This document shows, one piece after another, positions 1 to 14,193 of a stretch of DNA of 64,000 nt (within the stretch, counting starts at the first letter, position 1; each line of letters starts with the position of its first letter). Below the pieces are notes generated by a model that did not search any database, was not told the DNA's origin, and worked only from the letters and a program-made list of their open reading frames with translations. The translations under genes and the position numbers were made by a program. The DNA comes from Bugulina stolonifera (Eukaryota; Bryozoa; Gymnolaemata; Cheilostomatida; Bugulidae): assembly GCA_935421135.1 (NCBI GenBank), contig OW285187.1, positions 30,995,818 through 31,059,817 of the forward strand. The letters run 5' to 3'.

Positions 1-825
1 TACATATTATATCATATTTATTTCATTTCATTCCATGCTATACATGCAGTTTTGGGTCCTGCTCAGGGAATCTTTTCTGCAAATGAGTAGATGCATGGAA
101 CAAAGCAATACTGATAAATAATGGACAATGTACATGCATGTGTGAGGCAGGTGCAATTTTACATGATTTTAATATAGCCAGGAATCATTAGTGAAGCTCC
201 AGATGGAGAAGTTGTCTTCTCCCTTATATATGGTGTCCCCCAACTCAATTACCCCAACTCCAAATGAAGATCTAAGGCTACATCAAAATATATAATATTG
301 ATATAATATTGCACCTATGCACTACGTGTATAGAACTCAGTGCAACATTACCAATTTCTACATGTATTGGTTGCATCTAATCTAACCTCTACAGTGTTAC
401 ATACGCATCTATAGCAAGTAGTATACACACACAAGCCGATAACATTCACAATTGTAACCACTATATAAAGACTAGTCCACACTAAACTCATATAATGACA
501 TGTATCATATTACATGCATGTAAACTGTGCAAATTATTGTACATGTATGTTCTTTGGCCTTCTGTATGATACATAACTGCAGTTTATAGCATATATAATG
601 ATATAATTATTATTATAGAATAACAAGTTCAGAGGATTTGTATGTAGTCACAATTTTCTCAGTGATTTCGCTTCAAGACAATACAAGAATAAATATATTA
701 ATTTTATTAAGTATTAGTGATCCATTTGATTCGCTCTCTGTTGCAAGGACGACACTCAACTATATGACACAGATATACAGTAACGATAACTTGCGATTTT
801 GAAACGACCAACATAACCGTCTGCA
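1..825. other. Intergenic, 3' flank of GPCR gene
   Basis: AT-rich sequence with no coding region I can support. On the minus strand an AATAAA polyadenylation signal lies at 703-708, about 120 bp beyond the stop codon of the GPCR gene, so the 3' UTR of that gene probably ends near 680-690. The remainder contains short acatgta-type repeats that recur throughout the window. Confidence 0.5.
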
Positions 826-2187
826 TCAGACCATTGCCACGCCCACTTCGTTAGCAGTCTGACTATCACTGACGACAGATGTGTTACGAGTGCAATCGTC
901 GTTCAGTAGTGGTGTGGCAGAAGGATGTAGATACCGTTCTTTAGTCTTATCATTCGTCTCATGCTTGAGGTTAATTGAATTGACGGAATAGTTGCTGCAA
1001 GTGTTGGATCGTTTCTGCACCGAAGTGGTTTGTCTGAGTGAAGTCAGCATTGTTGAAACTCTACGGACACTTGAATGATTGCGTATGTTTGAAATGTTGC
1101 AGCAAAATATGGAGATGAATGTCTTACGGAATTGTCTGCTCATGATTGTATATAGAATAAAGTTACTGGTGAAAGCCGCAATTGTTAAGAGGTCTACAAT
1201 ATCTCTGGTAAATTCGGAATATAATTCCATACGTTGATTGCCTCTTGCGTATAAGAGAAATATTCCTTCTGGAAGCTCAATAACCAGGAACACTATTACG
1301 ACTGCAAGAAGCATAGCTGTAGTTCTATTGTGTTCACGGTGTCTCTTTGAATCTTCGACGTTGCCTCTCTTCAAAAGTTTTATTCTGTTCTGCTCCGCTG
1401 ACCTCATTTGATAGATAAGTGGAATGGTGAGGATGGTAAGTAAAGCAGCGGGAATAACTTTGGACAATGAGCCATACAAATAAGCATTGAAATCAAAATT
1501 CCTCTTTCCAGTTACAGTATATAGAGTCATTACGATGGTCGAGTTCTTTTCAGGATCACAGATAACATCTGTATACATTTTAACGTGCATATCAAGCCAC
1601 GAAGGAATGGAAACGAGTGAATTAGCAATGACGAGTACAAGGGAAGAGATTTTAGCATTCCTCATCGTCAAGTATTGTTTGCCATTAACCAGACTAAAGG
1701 TTAGCCATCTGAAACTGGCTACGGCAATAGTATGCCAAACAGCAATAGAGTGGAGCAATATGGTGAATCCTCTGACGAAATATAGAAGCTTAGCATCTAT
1801 TTCATCTTCAACAAAATAAGGGTCCATCTCTGGTTTATACTTGATTATAAAGAAGATCACTGTCATTGGTAAATATATCACACTCAGCAGCATTTCAGCG
1901 ATGGCTATAATTGTCATCAAAAAATTGACTGGGGAAGTTGCCATCTTCTTTCGAGACAATACAATGGCATTAGCAAGATTCGTTAAAAATACAACAATGC
2001 AGATGATGGTGGAAAGATATCCATGAATTGATCTGTATTCAGCTATTGCTTTGTAAAATCTTTTATCGGCGTCACTGAATTGATCAAAATTAGCCGGTGG
2101 ATCCCAACATCCAGTCTTATTTGTAATAAACAACATCGTCAAATTCCCAACAGGCATTGTCATGTTCTCTGCCGTGACAATGTCCAT
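826..2187 (-). CDS. Rhodopsin-class peptide GPCR (FMRFamide/sex-peptide-receptor/srw-like)
   Basis: Single-exon 453-aa seven-transmembrane receptor. The N-terminus carries three N-glycosylation sequons (NMT, NLT, NKT). TM1 begins near residue 57 and contains the Asn of NLANAIVLSRKKM. TM3 ends in SFRW where most rhodopsin-class receptors have DRY; aromatic-Arg-aromatic variants are typical of the srw/FMRFamide-receptor group. TM6 has the family signature FLVIELPEGI and TM7 has NFILYTIMSRQFRKTF, which substitutes for NPxxY and leads into a short helix 8. A Cys pair (FCC) follows and could be palmitoylated. The roughly 90-residue cytoplasmic tail is Ser/Thr-rich. By family, it should be a plasma-membrane receptor for an amidated neuropeptide signalling through G proteins. 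The ligand cannot be deduced. The start is the first Met of the open frame; an upstream non-coding exon is possible. Confidence 0.88.
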   Translation of the reverse strand: MDIVTAENMTMPVGNLTMLFITNKTGCWDPPANFDQFSDADKRFYKAIAEYRSIHGYLSTIICIVVFLTNLANAIVLSRKKMATSPVNFLMTIIAIAEMLLSVIYLPMTVIFFIIKYKPEMDPYFVEDEIDAKLLYFVRGFTILLHSIAVWHTIAVASFRWLTFSLVNGKQYLTMRNAKISSLVLVIANSLVSIPSWLDMHVKMYTDVICDPEKNSTIVMTLYTVTGKRNFDFNAYLYGSLSKVIPAALLTILTIPLIYQMRSAEQNRIKLLKRGNVEDSKRHREHNRTTAMLLAVVIVFLVIELPEGIFLLYARGNQRMELYSEFTRDIVDLLTIAAFTSNFILYTIMSRQFRKTFISIFCCNISNIRNHSSVRRVSTMLTSLRQTTSVQKRSNTCSNYSVNSINLKHETNDKTKERYLHPSATPLLNDDCTRNTSVVSDSQTANEVGVAMV

Positions 2188-5100
2188 ATTGGGTCTGAAT
2201 TCTCACCAAATATTCAACATCTGAAAAAGAAGTTTGCATAATGAGACAGTTTAGATGAATGATCAATAACATTCAGTAATGTGCCCAATAGAACGATTCC
2301 AGGTTTGAGACAATTTAGCCTTAAAGATGAATGCATCATGTGTGTGGACTACATGTACAATACACAGGAACATTAGCTTAGACATCACCTACATGTAGGT
2401 ACAATGTACGTAACAATGTGAATAACCGACTAAATTTGTGCGCACCATAGTGACCTTTCAGGTCATGCTGCTATTTGCCCCGATTACAAACACATATACC
2501 CAAATCTAACAAATAAAATATTTATTGTGTTCTTGAATCAGGAAAACACAAGAAGCTACGTTGCACATTGCAATGAGATATTCTATTAGGCCAACATAAA
2601 TAAAACATTGTGGAGTGAGCTCAATTATGATTCCTCATTGATAAAAAACGGACTCCATTAAATATGCGTTTATCCCTCAAAACTGGCTGCAACAAACACA
2701 TTGCATGCTGACGTGATTTTTCTCTAGAGAAACTTTAATTGTATCTATGAGCTAATTTAAACATTAGTTAATATGAAGTTGATTAAACAACTAAATATAT
2801 TTGCACAACACGGGAAATATCGCTTAACAAGATAAAAGAGATGAATATGTCAAAGGTTGATCAATATGTTACAATCATGAATGCTATTTATGTCTTTACT
2901 ATTTCCCAAACAGTGCATAACATGTTGTGTGTGAGCAGAAGGGCTCTAAATTTTATAGATGTGTAGAGGTCATGGTTGTATTGTATATTACAGTGGAAAG
3001 GCAACTCTTGTAGTAGAACTACTTTTACACCTACTGTTAGACCCATATTCTTATCATCATTGCACTGTTTTATGTTTAGAAAATTGTAACACTGATGGGT
3101 TTTAAAATTATGTTTACCAATAGTGTACGTGTTGTACATGTATATGATCAATCTACAGTTACACACAAAGAAAATTTCTGTCTGCAGGCTTACCAAATCT
3201 CCGCCCCCCCCCCCCCAATTCTGCATGAGACTCTCTGACTTTCAACTCAAACTTTGGTACCCCATCCAATCCGAATTGGACATCTCTTACCCAACAGTGT
3301 TAAACTTCCTTGATTTTCACCAGTGGGACTTCGAAGCCTTCCCGCTGGTATGTATCAGTAGACAGCGAGGCCTGTCTATGTGTATCATTCAATATACATG
3401 ATGATATGTGAATGTAATAGCAAATTAGTTATCACACGATTGCCTGTAATTGCCCTTCAGAACTAGGACTAAGTTGATATTACCATATTCCCAATGGTAG
3501 TATACTGCCCTAGGCCTCCGTTATGTACTGACCATTACTTATAGCACGGACATGGTACCTTGTGATACATTCTATATTATATGAAGTCAAGTCTACATGT
3601 GCAAGTAACAACATTACAATATACAATGCTGTAACCTCTGATGACAGTAAATCTGTCATTTCAAATAGTACAGTTGCCATCATACCGACTGCTTCATAAC
3701 TATACTAGAATTCTCTTTATAGTAGAATTATTCTGTTCGTGTGACGTGATGTTGAGCTACTTTACATAGACATTTTGTTTTTGTGTTCTATTTTGGTCGT
3801 GGTCAACAGTATGGTCAATGAAATACATAGAATGGATCTCCGTGTTATATTTGAAGGGAAGTAATTTCATTCTGGATGTTTTCACCATTCACTACTTCAC
3901 TTGACTGAGTATAACACATTTTGCATTTCTTAGTTTGAAGTAGGCAGTTTTTGGATTGCTGCAAAATTTATCCAAAGCAATTTTATAACAAATTTTATAT
4001 AAAAAGTGCTGGGATAACACATGACACTGGTTTGTGTTAACTTCAGCTGTAAACCCCCAGGTTCAATTATATACAACCCACTCTTGAGATGAGGTATTGG
4101 GGTAATAAACAACACACACACATTTACACTAACAGAAAATAATGTCACCAAACAAAGTACATCCTTACAAAATACTCAAACAAACTCGATGACCGCAATA
4201 TGTGACAGATTTTCTGCTTTTGCTGTTTCCCATGTGTATTTGAAAATGCCAGAGGTTCAACTCATAACTGTGCAGCTCAACCTGGATATAGCTACAGTGT
4301 TCAAATAAAACCCTATACAGTACTGCAACATGTAGACTTATACAGTACCTTAATATGTGGACATATTATACTAGATTTAAATAAAATATTTACAGCTAAC
4401 TTCTATCAATTTTTGATTTTATTTTAGTCTCATAGTATAATTCAACTATTTAATTTACAACGCTGCTCTTTTAGCTCTAATTGCCCAATCTGAACAGCAC
4501 TAAAGTAGCCTGTTAACAGGCCTACAGGTATTTCTGAGAAACCATAGTACACTCAGATATTCCAAAGGAATATTATTTTGTGTACCAGTTCAAGGATGTG
4601 ATGCTTATCTAGGTTGATCTTTTGTAATTACTTACTAATTCTACCCTTTTGGTTTGAGTTATTTTAAATGTCACGTGAATAAGGTGATTATATAACTGGT
4701 TGTTTTTCCTCCTCCTCCTCAATTCAGTACAGTAACATATACAAGGGGAATGTCAAACAATTACCTCACTCAAGTGGTTGCTATACTGTATACTCCTGCT
4801 TATCATACTGTTGCTTCTCATAAAAAGTTTATTTTAAAAAGTTATATTTGCTTGTTTGCCTTGTATCTAATTTATATGAGAGATCGTTGTTGCTGTAATG
4901 CTGTATGTCTTAAATGTAAAACACGGACCAAGAATAGAAAACATGGGTGTTAAATTTAAAATACTTTAACTAAACCGATGTTCTTTTACTTCTTTACAGC
5001 TAATGACAACGGAATGGCATTAGATTCTCTTGGTGCTCTGTTTATATAATACAGTGAAAAGCTAGTAAACCTCTTGGCTTTCACTCAAGCTAAAATTTCA

Positions 5101-8100
5101 TAATAATTATTCACACAGTTCCCTATGTTCATGTCTACATCTATGTGTGTATGGTTACATCACCAACTTTAGAATAGCAAATTATTTTGTGGATTTTGTC
5201 TATCTATGGGATTACTTCAGTAACTAGTGTTTTGTTAGTCAATTCTAAACCAACAGAGATTACTGACAGACAATTGCTTATAATGAGTTGTGTGTACTCT
5301 AATAAATACCACTAATAATGTCAGATTTGTTTCTATGAAAATAATTACAGTTGATGTCTACAGACAGCTTGCCCAGACAAGTAATTGTTATAAATCCTAA
5401 TCTTACATTTGGCCATAGACATGTATGACTTTTTATGTGTATAGGGTATGTGCATTACCTGTATGGACATATGAACTGTATGTCTATTGGCTCTGTGCTA
5501 ACTACATCTTTATCATTAAGAAGGCCGATGCTTGCCAACTGCTAAGTGTATTGTATTTTGTAGGGTTGATTATCACAAGAACTGTATAAGCAACTTTAGA
5601 TTACTATATTAGTATAAAATTTAGCAATGATTATGATATATTACAACAACGTAGACATCTCGGGAATGATCCTATAAAATACTATAAATATTTAATAATA
5701 ATATTTATGAACTCATCCATATAAGAAAAGGAAATATTATCCTACTCGTTATAATGAATGTTGTTGCTATCACAGTCATGTAGTTGTGTAGGAGTTTACC
5801 TTTGTGTGCAGGTTGTTTATACGGTTTGTGTTTGAAAAGTTCATGATTATTATTATTGCCAGTTTTCTAGATCCCAAGTCTGTGTAATAGTTCAGTTGAT
5901 CATAATTCTCTGCCAATCCGAGCTGTATTTAGGTTAATCTATATACAACATGCAGGTAGATGACATTGTGCAAGTATACTTGCGTTAGGCTAAGTCAGTG
6001 TACAATGATACATGCCAGCCTAGTGTACGTGTACATGTATTTAGATACGGTCTTCTATATGTACAGTATTATATTGTATGTACAGTCTTCTATATGTAAT
6101 ACTGTACAATCATGTAGGTATTTGAATAACAACCATTAATAATTCATACAGATCACCAACACCGTGAGTGCATTCTTTTTCAGAAGCACTTCTCCAGTTT
6201 CAGTCAATTCTCCAATAATGTGCACACTGGCATATTGCATTAAACGACTCGTACATGCGATAAACAACAGATTGTTACAAACTTTTATTTCTATATGAGT
6301 AAGTTACGCAATTTCTGTCAAATTTGTATATTTTTCAAGTGATAAAATTTTAGCAATGGTCTACAAAATTATATTACTATATCACTACATTATTCATGAG
6401 AGCGAATAAAAAAATCTACGTGCTTTTCGTTTTATGCCCGATAAAATAATGTTCATGTATTTGATATGCGCTGTTCTGAGAATTACTATATAGGGTACGT
6501 TTCTATGGCATAGCACAGAGCAAAGTAAGATAATATATAAAATTATATTTTGTACCTGACCTGGTACGTATGTTTACTTACAAGAGGATTAATAATATAA
6601 ATCAGTTCTCCCTCTCTTCTGGTGTCTATGCTGCTGTTCAGAAGGGTTCGGTCTCCAAGAGTGCTGTCTCTCCAACGGCAGCAGGACGAGTGTTTATGCC
6701 AGGATACATTGTATTGGCAGCAGTCAGCACCTCATGTAACAAAGCAGTAGAAAATCAATCATTTAATTACTTGTATGATCAGGGAAGCTACAAACATATG
6801 AATGATGGAAGGAAAGCGTAGTAGCGCAATTACAGCCTGTCAGTATCAAGAGGCAATCAATTAGTATTTATAGCAGCGCTTTATCTGATAATTTCTAGAT
6901 ATCTTATATTTTTGTCTATCAAATTACATGGAAATAATATAATAAATAGATAAGAATGGCATAAATATGTAACACTATACAAATTCATCATATCAAGTTG
7001 TAAACACTACTTGGTGTTATGGCAGCAGTACGAGTGCACTGTTTACTATCAGAATATGGAAATAATAACAATATTATGCACAATATTACAATATCATAGG
7101 CCTCTATGCCTATACAGATATAAAATAGTGTTGAAGAGGAGAGTATTCATTGAAAGAATTGCTGAAAACAATAATATCCTTTTTATAACCTTAGTGATTA
7201 TTTCTGTGAAGAGGTTTTTGTTTGCGGTGATGTGTGTGAACTTGGGAGCGGTCATTGGCTACTGCAACATTCACATTCCTGGTAACCCAACATTCACACT
7301 GGTATCTTCAACAGTCCATGGAAGTTGTGAGTCGGTGAATATTTGATTACGTGCGTGATCTTATTTGCTAAAATACACCGTGTTCAAGAATTTTCGGACA
7401 TTCAGTTTCTCATGAACAACATTGTGGGTACGGGGCTTAAACGCTTACAAGTAATTCTGCTATTTACAAACATGGATCTTGGTCTACGAAAGTGAGGTAC
7501 AATGTATTGATCCTTGATAGGCTGAGATGTATCACATGTTTTATCAAGGCCATTCGTGTATTGAGTACGTCATTATTACTGTTACATTACATTTGATGAC
7601 AGGAGCTATTTGTGCCGCTAATAACATGGTACCTAGGGTTCACATAAATCTAATCCCAGTATATAATTAAAATATGAAATGAGAAATAATATAATAATTA
7701 TTGAAGTAAGTAATACAATGTTGATATAATGTAATGAGCTTGCAGTCTTATAATTAAGTGTCGTGAGCCTTAGCACCATAAATATTAGTTTTTCAGATAA
7801 TTAATGCTTTGGGATATCACAAATATATACATGTATGTACAGTATGTACAGTATGTGCACATACATAATACATGCTGTACAATTAAACATGTGCGTGTCT
7901 ATTATTATAGGTCAAGGTATACGTAAACTCAGAACATCACGCCAGTACTCTGGTTTATCTAGTGATGGCTACACGGGAGATCTTTATGTAAACTTAAATC
8001 TAAGTTGAGCCAGAAACAGGAAGTTTCAACTAACTTAGGGTTCTTAAGTATTATAAACATTAGTTTCCCAGCCAACCATACTCTGAGAAGAAACATTCTA

Positions 8101-8149
8101 TTGAAATAACATAAAGTTGAGTTATACCTGTATGCCAAACATGACAACA
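2188..8149. other. Intergenic, no supported gene
   Basis: About 6 kb of AT-rich sequence upstream of the GPCR gene. A 13-base C run lies at 3204-3216. Open frames here (for example 6570-6821 and 7011-7346) are short, have no recognisable domain and no splice-compatible neighbours, so they are not annotated. The 6.6-6.75 kb stretch is less AT-rich than its surroundings, but I cannot assign it. Confidence 0.45.
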
Positions 8150-9030
8150 CTGGTATCTGAGGCACATAACCACTGGAGGGTTGTAACAGAGACCAGCAAA
8201 AGCACATGCAACTGCAAAAATAAAGAACAATGCCCAATAAATGGAAGCTACCAACTAAAGAATGCAATTTACCAAGCAATCATGACCACCAACAACAACA
8301 AAATGGAGACATACGTAGGTTTGACACAAAATACATTCAGCACAAGATACAACAGCCACATATTATCCATAAAAAAGCCAAAACAAGCAAAGTTTATAGA
8401 ATTAATAAGTTGTTCCACGGGTTTCTGCACGAATAGGATCGCGGGAAACCTGACCTAATAAACGGCCTAATCCAAAGTAGTTGGGCGGCAATGAAAAATT
8501 ACTGATGAAACAATGGAGTTTTCTCAAGATTGGCGAGCCATCCTACTGAGCACGTGGTCTGGACTATTTATGCCTCATGTAGACCAAAGATGGTAAAAGG
8601 ACACTCTTTATGCAGACTGTCAACTACTGCTGCCGACCTATATTTCCATAGCCTAAGCGTTTAGCCATAAGTTGTGCGCTCGTTAAAGAGCAACGGTTTG
8701 CCGATTTTGGTGAGAGAACCACGGCAAATGACTATGCGCATCGTTTACTGGATAAACTTGGTATATAAGAACTTTAATACAAGGACTCTACAGAGCTTCT
8801 AGGTAAGCAATTTAGGCTTCATAAGAGCAGAAGCAAAAATATGAGTTAAAATGGGAGGTATTAACCAGAGCAGCACCATACAGCACAGCTAGCAACAAAT
8901 GCAATCTCTGCATAGCTGAAAGATATTACATAAAAATAATCTGCAAAAGTTCACCAGTGACTCTCAACAGCAGGAATGAGCTAGCAGCAACACAAAATAT
9001 TTTAGAACTCACATCAAGTTTAATATTATA
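8150..9030 (+). mobile_element. Penelope-like retroelement remnant (GIY-YIG endonuclease), interrupted
   Basis: Two pieces of one endonuclease reading frame are visible. The first (about 8180-8400) encodes a Cys cluster, CNCKNKEQCPINGSY, followed by NAIYQAIMTTNNNKMETYVGL, which is the GIY-YIG core in the form carried by animal Penelope-like elements. The second (about 8845-9020) encodes YELKWEVLTRAAPYS then NKCNLCIAERYYI, the C-terminal part of the same domain. Between them, about 8410-8840 is unrelated sequence full of stops, so the element is dead. No reverse transcriptase is seen upstream. It is a 3'-terminal relic, not a host gene. Confidence 0.75.
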
Positions 9031-12000
9031 ATGTATATTAATCATTATATACTTTTTGATTCTTGTTATTATAATATAACGTATTATGGTACTATATCTC
9101 CATATATGGTCATTCTTACTCTCCGTCCATATTCTTCCTTTCAGAACACAGCAAATGCATTCAAAGCAAAGTGTGATTTTGCAGTAATAGGAACTACTAG
9201 ATAATAATGATGATATTACAGCAAATTAATTCAGTCTTGTAACAGGATGGATAGCAAACCGTGTACATTGTATATATCTAGATGTACATGTATAATGTAC
9301 AGACAAGTTGAGTATATTTTATGCATGATCTGGATACATACACCATGGCAGACCCAGTGATAAACAAGAATGATTGCATGGAAGTCTCATTGATTTTAGC
9401 AGACACATTAAATAGTGTGATGCTAAATCATGATCAGTGTTTGGAGATTAATTATATTTTAATTTGAATAAGCACTTTGTTCAGCAACTATTGATTAGTT
9501 AATTGCTAGAGGAAGAAATACATTGTTGTGTAAACTTGTAGAGAATGTAAATTTATAGAGCAAATCTGTGCAGCAGAATTAATAAAACCAAACTAGCTAA
9601 TTTTGTGTATTATAACAGCATTCTAAGCTGAAATAATAATAAAATACACCTAGTAATAATGCTAATACACTATGGAGTGAGAATAACAGGCAGGCCTACA
9701 TGTACATAATAATATATACTATTATTTTGTTTTTTCCTGAATTACTTTACGCTGCATGAGCATGTTAGCCAATGGTTTTGGTGATGCCTGTGCTTATAGA
9801 ACAGGCCCACAAGAGAAACATGTAAGACGTGAAACAACCAGACAAAATGATAGTTTGGATGTGGTGCCAGAAATAATGTTAGTTTATGAATATCACAATA
9901 GGTTGATATACAAGAGATGTATAATTAGATGTAATCTAAATTTTGTTTATCGTAACATTATATACATTTACATGCAGACAAAATATTGCCTATTTCAGCT
10001 TTCATGTGTTACATAGAAAAATAGTCTAAATATTTGCAGTAACTCAAACAAATTCTATACCGCATATGTTATAGAAATACATCAGCAGTGAGTTTTAGGT
10101 GTGGTCAGCAGTTCATTTTTAACTCAGTTGTATTATTGTAAATATAAAACTAGTTCAGCCCAGCATACAATGTGTAGCAATATTAAGTAGTCTACACACA
10201 AAGTACCTGCATGAAAAATAACACAATGTGCAGGTACTAAGCCTGGATTCCAAACCAATTCTAAACAATATCACAGGTAGGCTTGCTATAGTGATTAAAG
10301 TTATGAGAACGATGAAGAGAGAACAACTCCCAATTCAGTGTTGAATATACAGTATATATGTACTTATACACAATACACGTATGGGTACAAGCATATAGGC
10401 TCGTACAATATGTTAAATCACATGCACTGAATTTATAGTGAACAAAATGTATACACATTTCTATTTATATTCACAAAATAGTTAATTAAACTATTGAAGA
10501 AGACTAGCTATTTGCAATTCTATTTCTAAGAATGTTTGTATTATTGATTCAAACTGCGAGTAGAATCACGTAACTAATAAACAGATCTAATTCAGCCAAT
10601 AGGTGTTTAATTAAATTCAACAAAGTTAATTTATCAGCATGTAGCACTTCATGGAAGCTATCTTTTTGTACGTCAATACAAAATTCCATCAGCATAGAAT
10701 TAGACTGAGGCAAAAGATTTATTGAAAGTCTACCAACTGAATCTAATCAAAGTGAAAGGTAAAAGTTTGATGCTGTACAGCATAGTTCGCCTGGTTGAGG
10801 GTGTCCAATCTATTGATAAAAATGTAGCAATTGCTATTTTGTGTAAATGTAAAGCATAAAACCTGTGTCTATAGTGAAGGATACCTGAGGCTTTAGTAGG
10901 GGCACCTGAGGCTATAGTAGGGGTAACAAGATAGAAAAGGAGCATTTTCGGTACATTAAAAGTTACCTCTTGTTCAATACACTATTTTGAGGCTGAGAAT
11001 TTGGAAATATTGGATTTGCTGCCTGCTGGCACATTTTACCCAGCTTGGACGGAACTCTGCCCATAGGGGTGGTCAAGAATTACCTGAATTTTCTGGTTAT
11101 ATTGGTGAAATTTCAAAATGTAGCTCACAAGTACAAACTATTTGTATTGCTAAGAATAGTATGAAACTAATAAGAGTATTCAACTTTTTTATTAAATATT
11201 TTAATATTTTAAAACGTAGCGTTATAGATTGTAGTTACACATCATGTGCATATTGCAAGAATATAATGTTAAGTACATTGTATGGTTTTTTTCAACTAGG
11301 GAAAAGCAACTTCTAACTCACTTACACGATAATACTAATGTGATAATACCTTTGGGTGATACTAGGAAAGGTTGGAAGGAAAGAGATAACATTGCTGGAT
11401 TTTGTTTTAAAGAAACTGATCAGAATCATCGCAACAAACCGTACACAATGGTGAACATTTTCACAGATCATAACCCAGTATTGACTATTACAGACCTTTA
11501 GCATAAAAGAATCCTATTGTGTATAATTCGAAGTTGTCTTCTTCTTATTTATGTGTAGGCGAGGTTGAAATGTTTTGAGAGAAGACAATTTCAAGTTATA
11601 GTCAATGTGCATGAGTGCATGTCATAGATACAAAAAGAGGACTTGTATTACATGTCTTTATAATGTTAGAACAATCTACTAAACAACTAAAATAATTCAT
11701 GGTATGTTTCTTCACAGATGGTTTGTGTATAAAACTACTTGGTAACTTTAAAGCTAATTTTTACACAATCTGAGTTTTGTATTTGTGTGTAAATTGTGTG
11801 CATATACTTGGGACTTGTAGTGTATGTAACATACAACTACACCATACACCATACAACATATACTGTAGCTAGGTGCTTATAGCTATTTGAATACGTTGTA
11901 TGTTTCATTGCACCTACTACTGCTGGCAATTCTATTACATAGGTGGGAAAATACTAGAGTAGTTCAGGGCTATAACATAACATATTGCAACAATTTAGGT

Positions 12001-14193
12001 AGTGCCCACACTTTGACGGGGTGTTGCCTTTAGCTCAGGCCAGAGCCCTCATAAAACTGGTCACATTGCATATACTCAAATTCTTAAAAATTATTGTCTG
12101 GAAAAAACCCATTACTAATAATAGCACAGAACTGGAATATTTCAAAGAAAACGTAGCATGTGTGAAATATTAGTAAGTTATGTAAGTGTCCCAGGAAAGT
12201 TAGAGAGAGCCAAGTCTTAAGGGACCAATACATGTGAAGTGACATGTGCAGAGCACACTATAATTATTATTACACTGCACTGCAGTCAGCACCCCTTGGT
12301 ATGTTATCTACCATATTTCTCCTCTTTAGAAGTGAAACTAAGATCAATGGCCATACAATTATCATTTATCTCTAATCTTTGACCTTTCCCAGCATGTCCC
12401 GGACCTGAAGTTGACAGAAAAAGGTCTGCAGCTGTTTTCTCAGTCTATTATTATTAACTCATAATTCTTCTGCTTATCATAAAGTTTAATTATGGTCTAT
12501 CACCCTAAATAATATTATTGGTGATCTGGCATTGCACACAATTAAACAGGTATGTACCGTAGTGATATTTTCCATTGACTGTGTGAACGCTTTTTTAGTG
12601 CCTGTGAGTCTCTCTCCGTCTCTGCTGGGAAAGAGGATCCAGTTTACACAATATTGTCAAACACCAGACATGACATTCTGCAGATTTCAGATATTTTACG
12701 TGTAAGGCTATTACATCATAGACCATACCTGTCAAGTCTCCATGTTTTACAGGGAAACACCCAGTTTTTAAGGGCACCGCCAGGGCACTTGTAAACCTCC
12801 CTGTTTCCCCAAGGTTTTACAAAATTTTGATAAAAATCAGCAGTATCATGCAACTCCTGTTTGTATACATTGTATTTCTTCAATTTGAAACTAACTGTAC
12901 AATGTATATTAATGTTGTTTATTTTCAATTCCAGCTGTTGATATAATATTGAAAATTTTACGTAATTTTGAACCATGTGGAAAATTGATGGTGTCCAACA
13001 GTCCAATCATTCCTGAAAAGTAGAGTGATTAAAATCTCAAGGTTTATATTTCAGTTTCCTTGACATGTATGTCATATAATAGTCTGCTATAAGCACTTGG
13101 TGACCAATTGACCCAATTAAAATACTTGAACAAATAATCACCTAAAGGTCGCAATGTATGTTGTAGTAGGCAGTTAGTATTATATATCTGGCATACTCTC
13201 ACATAATATACACATAGCAATGCACCTGCTATATTATGCATACAGTTAGTACATTACATTAGCCTACAAATCGTGTTATGCATTATGTATTACCCTATGC
13301 ACATGTACAATGTATGTGTATATGTAGGGAAACATGAACTGATTAACCTGCTGTAACATAGTAATTGCCTATATATTTTTATCACCTGATATTTTTCTTC
13401 ATGAGAGATTTGGAATCATCAACAGAATGGTAAGTATAGATAGTGGTATGACCACGTCCCTTAGGACTAGATTTGGTAGCAACAAATTAGAACAACTGTA
13501 GCATGCAGTGTATACTGCTGCTGCTCACTTTTTGGTTGACTTTGAAAGCATAATTGTTGTTACCATTGGTGCTATTCTATTGTAGATTCTGTGTAGTATA
13601 TTTAAAAGTGTTAATGTGGGTTAAAGGTTTTATGATCAAATAATGACATGAGGCATGTTTACCCTTATATTTAAACTACCCTCGTGTAACCTTCACCAGG
13701 GGAAAACTAATTTGCATTCCTCTGATGATGACAGCTAGGGTTTATTTATGTATTTTTTTAACAATTTGTTAGCATAGAGAGAAGCTCCCAGGGTATCTAA
13801 CCAGGTGAAATGGGATCACTTATAGTGGCACTAAATCTTATTCAAACTTCTTATTTTAACCTTCGCTATAGCATTTCCATTTAGCATATTGTATACTTAG
13901 ATGTAATATATTTAGGCATTACATGTAAGCTTGTGTCCATTTTTTATACTAACTGTATATTATAGTAACCTATAAATGAAGAATATAAAACTATAACATG
14001 GATATAGCCCTGACTGCATGTGGATATAAAATGACCCCAACAAAAGACAAGCAAGAGGCATTATTGGGTGTAAAATGAGAATTTGTATATATATACAGCA
14101 CAGAAATCTGAGCGAGTTTGCATGAAACATTAGACCAAGTCTGTAAAGTTAGACTAACAACTACGGAACTTCGGTAGGAATACTATAGCTTCA
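9031..14193. other. Intergenic, no supported gene
   Basis: About 5 kb of AT-rich sequence. A roughly 21-bp unit (acctgaggctatagtagggg) is duplicated in tandem at about 10884-10925. A diverged dispersed repeat containing 'aagtctcc' and 'ttttac' words at 12720-12835 resembles 46826-46925. Open frames at 10987-11316 and 11244-11501 have no recognisable domain. The 3' UTR of the downstream minus-strand channel gene probably occupies the last few hundred bases. Confidence 0.4.

Noticed and set aside
6570..7346. Small plus-strand frames at 6570-6821 and 7011-7346
   Set aside because: Length is within chance expectation for 64 kb and no family or splice signals support them.
10987..11501. Overlapping plus-strand frames of 109 and 85 codons
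   Set aside because: Different frames, no recognisable motif, no phase-compatible splice to join them.
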